A stretch of DNA of 64,000 nucleotides. It comes from Rhizohabitans arisaemae (GTDB taxonomy: Bacteria; Actinomycetota; Actinomycetes; Streptosporangiales; Streptosporangiaceae). The stretch covers positions 682,001 to 746,000 of the forward strand of contig NZ_BLRH01000009.1 in assembly GCF_025996515.1 (NCBI RefSeq), read 5' to 3'. A model generated the notes under the pieces. That model was not told where the DNA came from and made no database searches. It saw only the letters and a program-made list of their open reading frames with translations. This document shows positions 25,709 to 34,197 of the stretch, piece after piece (positions within the stretch are counted from its first letter, which is position 1; each line of letters opens with the position of its first letter). Both the position numbers and the translations under genes were made by a program.

Positions 25709-25969
25709 TCAGTAGGTGATGAACTCGAAGTACCAGCCCGGTTCGACGCCCCAGCTCCAATCGCGATAGTGGCACCCGCGCGTCACGTTGGCGCCGCCGT
25801 TCGCCACCATCTCCACGCGCTCCGCCTGGCACACGGTCCGGGTGGGGTACGGCCCGGAGAGCATCCAGAAGCTCGCGGTGGCCGTGGGCGCCGTGAAGAC
25901 GAACGCGCTCAACCCGATCGCCACCGCCGCGACGGCCACGGCGGCCCTGCGCACAACTCGATCAACCAC
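25709..25969 (-). CDS. Small secreted protein, tandem family member 2
   Basis: An 86-residue exported protein: VDRVVRRAAVAVAAVAIGLS signal peptide to TATA, mature SFWMLSGPYPTRTVCQAERV, then NGGANVTRGCHYRDW and GWYFEFITY. C47/C66 as in the other members. GTG start at 25969, preceded by GAGGAGGG. Spacing to the next member is 74 bases, and the intergenic regions of members 2-4 are themselves similar, so each unit probably carries its own ribosome site within one transcript. Confidence 0.78.
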   Translation of the reverse strand: MVDRVVRRAAVAVAAVAIGLSAFVFTAPTATASFWMLSGPYPTRTVCQAERVEMVANGGANVTRGCHYRDWSWGVEPGWYFEFITY

Positions 25970-26007
25970 GGAAACCCTCCTCATCCGACAGCGGATTCCG
26001 GACAGAA

Positions 26008-26286
26008 TTAGAGGATGTAGGGGAAATACCAGCCGTCGAGCCACGGCGCCGGGTAGTCGCGGTACTGGCAGTTTCTGGTTACGCCCATGTCGCCGTTCGC
26101 GACCATTTCCCGGCGCGTCCGCTCACACTCGGCAATGCTGTCGAACGGACCGTAGTACGACCAGATCTCGACGTTCGCGACGGCCGGGGCGGCGCTCCTC
26201 GCCTCGGCGGCCGGGGCGAAGACGGCGAGCCCGATCGCCACGGCGGCGGTGACGGTGGTGAGCCGCCGGAAGACTGGCTCCGTCAA
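26008..26286 (-). CDS. Small secreted protein, tandem family member 1 (promoter-proximal)
   Basis: A 92-residue exported protein. TTG start at 26286 chosen because AGGAAAGGGG lies five bases upstream and the resulting N-terminus (TEPVFRRLTTVTAAVAIGLA) matches the VDRVVRR-x-A pattern of its paralogues; a GTG at 26304 would overlap the ribosome site. Signal peptide to about residue 33, mature VEIWSYYGPFDSIAEC, then C-x18-C (C54, C73) with QYRDYPAPWLDGWYFPYIL. It lies first in the tandem, after an AT-rich promoter region at 26290-26440. Function unknown. Confidence 0.77.
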   Translation of the reverse strand: MTEPVFRRLTTVTAAVAIGLAVFAPAAEARSAAPAVANVEIWSYYGPFDSIAECERTRREMVANGDMGVTRNCQYRDYPAPWLDGWYFPYIL

Positions 26287-26480
26287 AGCAGCCCCTTTCC
26301 TCACAAGTAAGGCTGTCCTGCCTCGCAGTGTGAATCGGGACTACATAATCGACAATCCCCAATAAATGAGGATCTTCTATCGTTTTTTCACCGAATACCA
26401 TTCCGGACAGGAAAATAACGCATAAATCAGGGTATTGGTCCGGATAATCTCTGCCGCCGGAACGCGACGTCCGCGGCGGG
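26287..26480. other. AT-rich intergenic region, probable promoter of the secreted-protein tandem
   Basis: About 26330-26450 is much more AT-rich than the surroundings (for example ATAAATGAGGATCTTCTATC and AAAATAACGCATAAATC). It lies upstream of the first secreted gene and downstream of the siderophore ATPase. No confident -10/-35 assigned. Confidence 0.4.
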
Positions 26481-27296
26481 CTACGACGCGGCGAGCCTAC
26501 TCCGGGTCCGGGCCGCGGCGGGGACCACCAGCGGGGTGCCGGACTCGGGGTCCTCGATCACCCGGCAGGGCAGGCCGAACACCGCTTCGACCAGGTCCGC
26601 GTCCACGATCTCGCCGGGCTTGCCCTCGGCCACCACCGCGCCGTCGCGCATCGCGATGAGATGGGTGGCGTACCGGCAGGCGTGGTTGAGGTCGTGCAGG
26701 ACTGCGACGATCGTACGGCCCCGCGTCTCGTGCAGTTCGGCGCAGAGGTCGAGCACCTCGATCTGGTGCGCGATGTCGAGGTAGGTGGTCGGCTCGTCCA
26801 GGAGCAGGATCGAGGTCTCCTGCGCGAGCGCCATGGCGAGCCAGACCCGCTGGCGCTGCCCCCCGGACAGCTCGTCGACCGAACGCGCGGCGAGGTCGGT
26901 CACCCCGGTGGCGGCCATCGCGTTCTGCACGACGGCCTCGTCGGTACGGCTCCACTGCCGGAGCAACCCCTGATGCGGGTAACGCCCCCTGGCCACCAGG
27001 TCGGCCACGGTGATCGCGTCGGGGGCGATCGGCGACTGCGGGAGCAGGCCCATCCTGCGGGCGATCTCCTTGGACGGGATCTCGGTGAGCCGCTTGCCGT
27101 CCAGCACGACCGAGCCGGACTTGGGCTTGAGGATCCTGGCCAGCGCCCGGAGCAGGGTGGACTTCCCGCAGGCGTTCGGCCCGACGATCACGGTGAACTC
27201 ACGGTCGGGGATGGCCAGTGCGAGGCGTTCGACGACGATCCGCTGTTCGTAGGCGAGGGTCAGCTCGTCGACGCTGAGCCGTGCGGGGCTGGCCAA
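26481..27296 (-). CDS. Siderophore/heme ABC transporter ATP-binding protein (FecE/FhuC type), orphan
   Basis: A 271-residue ABC ATPase for ferric-siderophore import. Walker A VGPNACGKST, Q-loop LLPQSPIAP, signature LSGGQRQRVW, Walker B ILLLDEPTTYLDI and the switch HDLNHACRYATH are all present; YLDIAHQIEVLDL is typical of the FecCD-type transporters' ATPase. TTG start at 27296 chosen for GGAGAG six bases upstream; the longer open frame has no such site. An iron box lies about 90 bases upstream. No permease or binding-protein gene is adjacent, so it must serve a transporter encoded elsewhere. Confidence 0.9.
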   Translation of the reverse strand: MASPARLSVDELTLAYEQRIVVERLALAIPDREFTVIVGPNACGKSTLLRALARILKPKSGSVVLDGKRLTEIPSKEIARRMGLLPQSPIAPDAITVADLVARGRYPHQGLLRQWSRTDEAVVQNAMAATGVTDLAARSVDELSGGQRQRVWLAMALAQETSILLLDEPTTYLDIAHQIEVLDLCAELHETRGRTIVAVLHDLNHACRYATHLIAMRDGAVVAEGKPGEIVDADLVEAVFGLPCRVIEDPESGTPLVVPAAARTRSRLAAS

Positions 27297-27385
27297 TCCG
27301 GTCTCTCCGTTCCTGTACCGCCGGCTCCCGGGGCGGAGCCGAAGCGCCCACCGCCCTCGAAAACCCCATACAGGGAGAAAAAGGC

Positions 27386-27404
27386 TTAGGTTAGGCAAGC
27401 CTTA
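27386..27404 (-). promoter_or_regulatory. IdeR/DmdR-type iron box
   Basis: TTAGGTTAGGCAAGCCTTA matches the actinobacterial DtxR/IdeR consensus (TTAGGTTAGSCTAACCTAA) at nearly every position and is located where it would repress the siderophore ATPase under iron-replete conditions. Confidence 0.85.
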
Positions 27405-27508
27405 GTAAAGCCACTCCACGGTGGGCACGTCAAGACGACCCCGGAATCAGCCCGGCGAACGGCTTCCGTGTGGTGGGAAAACGGGCTCGGCACCCCGGAG
27501 CGCGGGTG

Positions 27509-28483
27509 TCACTCCTCTTCGGCGTACTGCCAGCGGGAGAGGACCTCGCGGGCCAGTTCGCGGTAGGCGTTGGCGCCCAGGGAGGACGGGTCGAAGGAGG
27601 TGATGGGCTCCCCGGCGACGGTGGCGTCGGGGAAGCGGACCGTGCGGTTGATCACGGTGTGGAAGACCTGCTCGTCGAAGGCCTCGACCACCCGGGCGAG
27701 CACCTCGCGGCCGTGCAGGGTGCGCGCGTCGTACATGGTGGCGAGGAGACCCTCGATCACCAGGTCCTGGTTGAGCCGCTCCTGGACCTTCTGGATGGTG
27801 TCCATCAGCAGGGCGACGCCGCGCAGCGCGAAGAACTCGCACTCCAGCGGAACCATGACGCCGTGGGCCGCGGTGAGGGCGTTGATGGTCAGCAGGCCGA
27901 GCGAAGGCTGGCAGTCGATGAGGCAGACGTCGTACTCGGGGAGCAGCGGCGCGATCACCCGGCCGAGAACCTGCTCGCGGGCGACCTCGGTGACCAGCTG
28001 CACCTCGGCGGCGGACAGGTCGATGTTGCTGGGCAGCAGGTCCATCCCGTCGACGCCGGTCTTGAGCAGCACGTCGTGCGCGGTGATGCCCCGCTCCATG
28101 AGCAGGTTGTAGACGGTCAGGTCGAGCTGGAGCGGGTTGATCCCCAGGCCGACGGAGAGCGCCCCCTGCGGGTCGAAGTCGACGAGGAGCACCTTCAGGC
28201 CGACTTCGGCGAGCGCGGCGCCGAGGTTGATCGTGGTGGTGGTCTTGCCGACGCCCCCCTTCTGGTTGACCATGGCGATGACCCGCGCGGGGCCGTGCTC
28301 GGTCAGCGGGATGGGCTCCGGGAAGTACGGGCGAGGCCGACCGGTGGGGCCGATCGTGTCGCCGACCGTCACGGTCGCCGTCTTGGTGTCACCCCAGGGG
28401 TTCTCGGGGTTGGCGGACGCCGACCCACGCGACACTGTGGGACTGGAACCGCGGGCGGACTCCGCCCTGGTTAGACTCACCAA
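27509..28483 (-). CDS. parA: ParA/Soj-family chromosome-partitioning ATPase
   Basis: A 324-residue ParA-type ATPase. Deviant Walker A KGGVGKTTTTINLGAAL follows a ~70-residue low-complexity N-terminus; Walker A' is LLVDFDPQGALSVGLG and Walker B YDVCLIDCQPSLGLLT. It is the paralogue that actinobacteria encode beside xerD and scpAB rather than the one at the replication origin, so it is likely to work with SMC-ScpAB in chromosome organisation. Start: TTG 28483 (or GTG 28480) with GGGAGG seven to ten bases upstream. No parB is adjacent. Confidence 0.92.
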   Translation of the reverse strand: MVSLTRAESARGSSPTVSRGSASANPENPWGDTKTATVTVGDTIGPTGRPRPYFPEPIPLTEHGPARVIAMVNQKGGVGKTTTTINLGAALAEVGLKVLLVDFDPQGALSVGLGINPLQLDLTVYNLLMERGITAHDVLLKTGVDGMDLLPSNIDLSAAEVQLVTEVAREQVLGRVIAPLLPEYDVCLIDCQPSLGLLTINALTAAHGVMVPLECEFFALRGVALLMDTIQKVQERLNQDLVIEGLLATMYDARTLHGREVLARVVEAFDEQVFHTVINRTVRFPDATVAGEPITSFDPSSLGANAYRELAREVLSRWQYAEEE

Positions 28484-28587
28484 CTCCGAACCTCCCTGAC
28501 AGCCCCGAACCGGGCCATCCGGACGGACACTATGGCGTCAACATCTATACGGCAAGACGGCACGCCGTACGCCGCTTGCCCGGAGCT

Positions 28588-29538
28588 CTACCCGGTGCCG
28601 CCGGGCCGGCCACGGGCCCGAGGGTGTGCCGCCGCATAGACCTCGCGGAGTTTATCCACCGTGACGAGGGTGTAAACCTGCGTCGTGGTGACCGAGGCGT
28701 GGCCGAGCAGTTCCTGGACCACTCTAACGTCCGCCCCGCCGTCGAGAAGGTGAGTCGCAAAGGAATGACGCAACATATGTGGAGAAACGCCGGATAATCC
28801 CGCGCGTTCCGCCGCACCCTGGAGCACTTCCCAGGCTCCCTGGCGGGTGAGCCTGCCTCCCCGGGCGTTGAGGAAGAGCGCCGCCGTACCACGGCCGTGG
28901 GCGGCGAGAAGAGGTCTCGATCGGATGAGATACGCATCCACGGCGTTCTTCGCGTAGCGCCCCAGGGGCACGATCCTGCCCTTGCCTCCCTTGCCGCGCA
29001 GCCGAACCTGGGCCGCCTCCCCCGGGTCGAGATCCGCGTCGTCCACCGCCATGCCCACCGCCTCGGAGATCCGCGCCCCCGTGCCGTACAGGACCTCAAG
29101 CAGCGCGCGGTTGCGCAGGGTCAGCGGCGCGTCGGCCGGCCCCGAGGCCGCGAGCAGCCGCTCCACCTCGAACACGGTGATCGCCTTGGGCAGCCGCCGG
29201 TGCTGCCGTGGCGGGCTCACCAGATGGGCGGGGTCGTGGCCGACCAGCCCCTCCTTGATCGCGAACCGGTGGAGGCCGCGCACGGCGGAGACCGCCCGCG
29301 CGGCCGAGCTGGCCACCAGCGCCCGATGCTCGGCGTCACCCTCCCGGAGGCTCCCGAGAAAGGCGATCACGTCGTCCTCGGTCACCTCGTCCAGGCTGCG
29401 CCGGCCGCGGGCGGTCAGATCCTCAAGGTAGCGACGCAGGTCACGGCGGTAGGACGCCAGCGTGTTGGCGGCCAGACCGCGCTCGACACCCAGATGGGCG
29501 AGGTAGGTGTCGACGACCGCGCCGAGGTTCTGACTCAG
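28588..29538 (-). CDS. xerD: Tyrosine recombinase XerD, apparent CTG start codon
   Basis: A 316-residue site-specific recombinase resolving chromosome dimers. Catalytic set: R156 (GARISEA), K183 (RGKGGKGR), H254 and R257 (HMLRHSF), H280 (GHAS) and nucleophile Y289 (QVYTLV). The N-terminal core-binding domain needs the segment [20 protein letters not shown], which lies upstream of the first GTG (29385). Between the in-frame TAG of the Nudix gene (29557) and this segment there is no ATG, GTG or TTG in frame; a CTG at 29538 has AGGTGG four bases before it and matches the expected N-terminus. The start codon is therefore inferred to be CTG. Confidence 0.9.
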   Translation of the reverse strand: MSQNLGAVVDTYLAHLGVERGLAANTLASYRRDLRRYLEDLTARGRRSLDEVTEDDVIAFLGSLREGDAEHRALVASSAARAVSAVRGLHRFAIKEGLVGHDPAHLVSPPRQHRRLPKAITVFEVERLLAASGPADAPLTLRNRALLEVLYGTGARISEAVGMAVDDADLDPGEAAQVRLRGKGGKGRIVPLGRYAKNAVDAYLIRSRPLLAAHGRGTAALFLNARGGRLTRQGAWEVLQGAAERAGLSGVSPHMLRHSFATHLLDGGADVRVVQELLGHASVTTTQVYTLVTVDKLREVYAAAHPRARGRPGGTG

Positions 29539-29556
29539 TTCACCACCTGTATTTCG

Positions 29557-30201
29557 CTAGGACTCCGGGCTGTCCGCCGGACGGAGTCCGGTGAAACCGT
29601 CCGCGGAAGCGGCACACGTCGCGAGAATACCCATCACCGCGAGGGAATTGCGGATATCCCCGGCCAGCACCTTGCGGACCGCGTCGGCGAGGGGCACCCA
29701 GACCAGCGGCATGTCCGCCTCCTCGTGCCTGCGGCGAAACCCCTCCGCGAGGAACTCGCCTCCGTCCGGGCCGACCGGGGACAGGCCGCGGGCGAGGAAG
29801 ACCCGGGAGCGCTCGTCGGTCATCCCCGGCGAGGTGTACACGTCGACCAGCGTGTGCCAGTGCCGCGCCTGCCAGCCCGCCTCCTCCGCCAGCTCCCGGG
29901 CGGCCGTCCGCCACAGCGGCTCGCCCTGGACGTCCCGCAGGCCCGCCGCGAGCTCCCAGAGCAACCGCCGCGTGGGATGCCGATACTGCCGCAGCATCAG
30001 CACCCGGTTGTCGTCGTCGAGCGGGAGCACCGCGACCGAGCCCGGATGGACCACGTAGTCCCGGTTGACCACGTCGCCGCCGGGCATCCGGACCGAGTCC
30101 GTCCGCACCGTGACGACCCGTCCGTGGAAGTGGTCGACCGTGGTGGTGACCTCCCAGCTCGCGGCGGCGTCCCGCACGTCGTCCACGGAGAGGTCAGCCA
30201 C
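29557..30201 (-). CDS. Nudix hydrolase, ADP-ribose pyrophosphatase type
   Basis: A 214-residue enzyme likely to hydrolyse ADP-ribose to AMP and ribose 5-phosphate. The Nudix box is [24 protein letters not shown], followed about 16 residues later by the proline-containing [17 protein letters not shown] typical of ADPRases. GTG start at 30201 overlaps the pyrG stop by 8 bases, so the two are translationally coupled; the same position next to pyrG is conserved in actinobacteria. Confidence 0.92.
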   Translation of the reverse strand: MADLSVDDVRDAAASWEVTTTVDHFHGRVVTVRTDSVRMPGGDVVNRDYVVHPGSVAVLPLDDDNRVLMLRQYRHPTRRLLWELAAGLRDVQGEPLWRTAARELAEEAGWQARHWHTLVDVYTSPGMTDERSRVFLARGLSPVGPDGGEFLAEGFRRRHEEADMPLVWVPLADAVRKVLAGDIRNSLAVMGILATCAASADGFTGLRPADSPES

Positions 30202-31891
30202 GCTTGCTCCGGATGGCCTCGACGCCGCGGTGCTCGGCGAACTCGAGCGCGGCCCGGATCAGCCCGGCGAACAGCGGATGCGGCCGGGTCGGCCGGGACC
30301 GCAGCTCCGGGTGGGCCTGGGTGGCGATGAAGAACGGATGGACCTTCCGCGGCAGCTCCACGTACTCCACCAGGCGGTCGTCGGGCGACCGGCCGGAGAA
30401 GACCAGCCCGGCGCTCTCCAGCCGGTCCCGGTAGGAGTTGTTGACCTCGTAGCGGTGGCGGTGCCGCTCCTCCACGCGCGAAGCGCCGTACAGCTCACCG
30501 GCGAGGGAACCCTCCAGCAGGACCGCCGGGTAGAGGCCGAGCCGCATCGTGCCGCCCATGTCCCGGTCGCCGGCGACGACGTCCTTCTGGTCGGCCATGG
30601 TGGAGATGACCGGCTCCCGCGTCTGCTCGGCGAACTCCGCGCTGTTGGCGTCGGCGATGCCCGCCAGGGAGCGGGCCGCCTCGATCACCACGCACTGCAG
30701 GCCGAGGCAGAGGCCGAGCAGCGGCACCCCGGCCTCGCGGGCGTGCCGGACCGCGCCGACCTTGCCCTCGATGCCGCGGACGCCGAACCCGCCGGGGACG
30801 ACCACCCCGTCGACCCCGTCCAGCTCGCGGGCGGCGCCCTCGGGCGTCTCGCAGTCGTCGCTCTTCACCCAGCGGATGTTGACCCGGGCGTCGTTGCCGA
30901 AGCCCCCGGCGCGGAGCGCCTCGGTGACGCTGAGATAGGCGTCGGGGAGGTCGATGTACTTGCCGACGAGGCCGATCGTGACCTCCCTGGCCGGGTGGTG
31001 CACCCGCCGCAGGAGGTTGTCCCAGTCGGTCCAGTCCACGTCGCGGAACGGCAGCCCGAGGCGGCGGACGACGTAGGCGTCCAGGCCTTCGGAGTGCAGC
31101 ACCTTGGGGATGTCGTAAATGCTGGCGGCGTCCACCGCGGAGACCACCGCGTCCTCGTCCACATCGCACATCATGGAGATCTTGCGCTTCAGCGAGGTGG
31201 TGATGGGCCGGTCCGACCGGCAGACGATCGCGTCCGGCTGGATGCCGATGCTGCGCAGGGCGGCGACCGAGTGCTGGGTCGGCTTGGTCTTCAGCTCACC
31301 GCTCGGGCCGATGTACGGCAGCAGCGAGACGTGCAGGAAGAAGCAGTTGTCCCGGCCGATCTCGTGCCGGATCTGCCGGACCGCCTCCAGGAACGGGAGC
31401 GACTCGATGTCGCCGACCGTACCGCCGACCTCGGTGATGACCACGTCCACGTCAGGGGCGGCCATTCCCCGGATCCGGTCCTTGATCTCATTGGTGATGT
31501 GCGGGATGACCTGGACCGTGTCCCCCAGATACTCCCCGCGGCGCTCCTTGGCGATCACGTTGGAGTAGACCTGGCCCGTGGTCACGTTGGCGGAGCCGCG
31601 CAGTTCGGTGTCGAGGAACCGCTCGTAGTGGCCGACGTCGAGATCGGTTTCGGTCCCGTCGTCGGTGACGAAGACCTCACCGTGCTGGAACGGGTTCATC
31701 GTGCCGGGGTCGACGTTGAGGTAGGGGTCGAGTTTCTGCATCGTGACCTTCAGGCCACGCATTTTCAGCAGGCGCCCAAGGCTGGAGGCGGTGAGGCCCT
31801 TTCCGAGGCTGGAGGCGACACCACCGGTGACGAAGAGATGTTTGGTCTGCGATAGACGAGAAAAGGCGGCAGATCTGGAGGCGCTGCGCAA
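30194..31891 (-). CDS. pyrG: CTP synthase
   Basis: A 565-residue enzyme making CTP from UTP, ATP and glutamine. The synthetase domain opens [20 protein letters not shown]; the glutaminase domain has the nucleophile elbow [15 protein letters not shown] and a C-terminal His-Glu pair ([11 protein letters not shown]). Start is assigned to TTG 31891 with GGGAGC four bases upstream, giving a short basic leader ([15 protein letters not shown]) before the conserved domain; the longer open frame upstream has no such site and would overlap the divergent promoter. First gene of pyrG-Nudix-xerD-parA. Confidence 0.95.
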   Translation of the reverse strand: MRSASRSAAFSRLSQTKHLFVTGGVASSLGKGLTASSLGRLLKMRGLKVTMQKLDPYLNVDPGTMNPFQHGEVFVTDDGTETDLDVGHYERFLDTELRGSANVTTGQVYSNVIAKERRGEYLGDTVQVIPHITNEIKDRIRGMAAPDVDVVITEVGGTVGDIESLPFLEAVRQIRHEIGRDNCFFLHVSLLPYIGPSGELKTKPTQHSVAALRSIGIQPDAIVCRSDRPITTSLKRKISMMCDVDEDAVVSAVDAASIYDIPKVLHSEGLDAYVVRRLGLPFRDVDWTDWDNLLRRVHHPAREVTIGLVGKYIDLPDAYLSVTEALRAGGFGNDARVNIRWVKSDDCETPEGAARELDGVDGVVVPGGFGVRGIEGKVGAVRHAREAGVPLLGLCLGLQCVVIEAARSLAGIADANSAEFAEQTREPVISTMADQKDVVAGDRDMGGTMRLGLYPAVLLEGSLAGELYGASRVEERHRHRYEVNNSYRDRLESAGLVFSGRSPDDRLVEYVELPRKVHPFFIATQAHPELRSRPTRPHPLFAGLIRAALEFAEHRGVEAIRSKRG

Positions 31892-32037
31892 GAAAGCTCC
31901 CGTGGTCGATGCGTGGCGGCCGGTGCCACCGTGCCCACGGGCTCTCAGGATATCAGGCCCTGCCTGTGAGATGCGGGAACGGCCTGGAGCCCCGTCCCGG
32001 GACGGAGTCGTCCGACCTAACGGTAACTTGTGCGTCC

Positions 32038-32706
32038 ATGGCACTAGGTCGACGTCTCATCAGCGGCTTGATCCACCGGCTGTGGTCCCTCGCCGCGACC
32101 TACGGCGCGATCACTCCGTCCACCCCGGCCGGCTACCGGTTCCGCTCCCTCGGCGCCGGGGTCTTCATCGCCTTTCCCCCGGGCTCGGTCTTCGGCGAGA
32201 AGTGGATCGAGATCGGGGCCGGCACGCTCATCGGAGAACGCGTCTCACTTTCGGCCGGGATGGCCCCGGGGCTCGACCTCGGCCCGGCCGCGATCGTCCG
32301 GCTCGGGGCGGGCTGCTCCATCGGACGGGGCAGCCACATCGTCGGCCACCAGTCGATCGACATCGGCGACGACGTATTCACCGGGCCCTACGTCTACATC
32401 ACCGACCAGAACCACGCCTACGAGGACCTCGACACCCCCATCGGGCGGCAGTGGCCGCGCAACTCCGCCGTCGTCATCGGCGCCGGCTCCTGGCTCGGCG
32501 CCGGGGCGATCATCCTGCCGGGCTCCCGGCTCGGCCGGCACACCGTGGTGGCCGCCGGGGCCGTGGTCCGCGGCGTCTTCCCCGACAACTGCGTCCTCGC
32601 CGGGGTCCCGGCCCGGGTCGTCCGCGAACACCTGCCCGGTCACGGCTGGCGGACGGCCGGCCCGGCGCCGTTGCACCACCCCGCGGATTCCGGCGGACGA
32701 CCGTAA
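32038..32706 (+). CDS. Left-handed beta-helix acyltransferase
   Basis: A 222-residue hexapeptide-repeat transferase. From about residue 60 the sequence shows the hexad pattern ([75 protein letters not shown]) with the catalytic-type histidine in TDQNHAYED. Such enzymes acetylate sugars or other acceptors with acyl-CoA. ATG at 32038 begins 146 bases from the divergent pyrG start. The following DUF4126 gene starts nine bases after the stop, so they may be co-transcribed. Acceptor unknown. Confidence 0.83.
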   Translation: MALGRRLISGLIHRLWSLAATYGAITPSTPAGYRFRSLGAGVFIAFPPGSVFGEKWIEIGAGTLIGERVSLSAGMAPGLDLGPAAIVRLGAGCSIGRGSHIVGHQSIDIGDDVFTGPYVYITDQNHAYEDLDTPIGRQWPRNSAVVIGAGSWLGAGAIILPGSRLGRHTVVAAGAVVRGVFPDNCVLAGVPARVVREHLPGHGWRTAGPAPLHHPADSGGRP

Positions 32707-32715
32707 GATGGGTTG

Positions 32716-33315
32716 ATGCTGGCGGTCCTCACCGGCCTCGGCCTCTCCGCGGCGGCCGGGCTCAACGCCTACATCCCGCTCCTCGTCGTCGGGCTGCTGG
32801 CGCACTTCTCCGACGTGGTCAGACTCCCCGCCGAGTTCTCCTGGCTCTCCAGCGGCTGGGCGATCGCCGTCCTGACACTCCTGCTGGCGGCCGAGGTCGT
32901 CCTCGACAAGGTCCCCGTCGTCGACCACGTCAACGACGTCGTCCAGACCGTGGTACGGCCCGCCTCCGGCGGGGTGGTCTCCGCCGCGACCTCGGCGGCC
33001 GCCGCCCTGGACGAATCGGCGTGGATGCGGGAGAACCCCTGGGCGGGCTGGCTGCTCGGCATCGTCGTCGCGCTCACGGTGCACCTGGTGAAGTCCGGCA
33101 CCAGGCCGCTGGTCAACGCCACCACCGGAGGCGTCGGGGCGCCCGTGGTCAGCACCGCCGAGGACGCGGGCTCCCTGGGCATGAGCCTTGTCGCGATCTT
33201 CCTGCCGGCCCTGGTGGTCGTGGTGCTGATCGCGGTGGCGGTGATCGCGGTCCGGCTGGTCCTCAGGAGGAGGCGGCGGCGGCGGAGACGGGGCGGATCG
33301 CCGTCGCGGGACTGA
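32716..33315 (+). CDS. DUF4126 membrane protein
   Basis: A 199-residue integral membrane protein with the DUF4126 opening (GLGLSAAAGLNAYIPLLVVG) and about four to five hydrophobic helices; the C-terminus ends in a run of arginines (RRRRRRRRRG) that should stay in the cytoplasm. Function unknown. ATG at 32716 chosen; a TTG directly before it is possible. Its last 53 bases overlap the end of the converging GNAT gene on the other strand. Confidence 0.82.
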   Translation: MLAVLTGLGLSAAAGLNAYIPLLVVGLLAHFSDVVRLPAEFSWLSSGWAIAVLTLLLAAEVVLDKVPVVDHVNDVVQTVVRPASGGVVSAATSAAAALDESAWMRENPWAGWLLGIVVALTVHLVKSGTRPLVNATTGGVGAPVVSTAEDAGSLGMSLVAIFLPALVVVVLIAVAVIAVRLVLRRRRRRRRRGGSPSRD

Positions 33316-34195
33316 CCTGCCACGAGGTCCAGAGCGCGCGATACCCCATGCGCGCCCAGAAGGTCCCTGAGACGGGATTGGCCACGCAGTAGTGCAACAG
33401 GGTCGCCTCCACGCCGACGGCGTCCAGACGGCGGTGCACATGCCCGGCGAGGGCCGCCCCCACCCCCCTGCCCCGCAGCGAGGGCGCCACCGACATACAG
33501 GTGAGGTACGCGGTCGGCTCGGCCCGGACCATCGGCCCCGTCCACGTCGGATCCTGAACGTAGGCGAGCGCCGCCGGCGCCCCGTCCAGCTCGGCCAGCC
33601 AGACCCACGGATCCGGTACGGCGAGCGCCTGCGCCATCTCGGCGCGGAGCCGACGGGCGATCCCCCGCCGCTCCCCCACCTGGCCGAAGAACGCGTCGTA
33701 GCGGATCTCGGCGTGCCACAGCGCCACCACCGCGTCCAGATCGCCGGGGCACGCGGTGCGCACCACCACGTTCCGGGCCCGGTAGCGGGGCCCGGGCCAG
33801 CCGCGCAGTCGTACCGAAGCCACCGCGTGCGGTTGAAAACCCCGGCGCAGCAGCGCGGGCACGGCCTCCACGTCCCGGCTCGGCCAGGTCAGGGTCGCCG
33901 CGGAGTCCTCGCCCGGCGCGCACCGGGCGATGTGCTCCCGCCACGCCCCGAGCAGCCGGTCCAGCGCCCGGGCCGGCTCCGGCCCGGCCACCAGGTGCGG
34001 GAGACGGAACTGGTCCTCGGCGCCCCAGGCCAGGTCCACCGAGTCCGCGGCGAGCCGGATCCGGCGCGGCACCCCGACGGCCCCGGCGACGATCAGCGGC
34101 TCCCCCTCGGGCAGCTCGGCCGGGCCGGGCAGCAGCGGGTCGATCTCGGCATGCCGGTCTCGGACGGCCTCGGTGAAGGCCTCCAGGTCGGTCAT
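33263..34195 (-). CDS. GNAT-family N-acetyltransferase
   Basis: A 310-residue protein whose C-terminal ~160 residues form a GNAT domain: acetyl-CoA loop SLRGRGVGAALAGHVHRRL (Q/R-x-x-G-x-G/A) preceded by the strand YLTCMSVAP, and a late strand with FWARMGYRALWTSW. The N-terminal ~140 residues are a second, degenerate half with no clear loop. Start ATG 34195 lies two bases after the uvrB stop, so it is translated from the uvrB message. The substrate is unknown. Overlaps the DUF4126 gene tail by 53 bases. Confidence 0.83.
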   Translation of the reverse strand: MTDLEAFTEAVRDRHAEIDPLLPGPAELPEGEPLIVAGAVGVPRRIRLAADSVDLAWGAEDQFRLPHLVAGPEPARALDRLLGAWREHIARCAPGEDSAATLTWPSRDVEAVPALLRRGFQPHAVASVRLRGWPGPRYRARNVVVRTACPGDLDAVVALWHAEIRYDAFFGQVGERRGIARRLRAEMAQALAVPDPWVWLAELDGAPAALAYVQDPTWTGPMVRAEPTAYLTCMSVAPSLRGRGVGAALAGHVHRRLDAVGVEATLLHYCVANPVSGTFWARMGYRALWTSWQVSPATAIRPVSAAAASS

Positions 34196-34197
34196 GC

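Noticed and set aside
28588-29538. XerD as an integrase of a mobile element
   Set aside because: Its place between pyrG-Nudix and parA is the conserved chromosomal xerD locus; no att sites or phage genes nearby.
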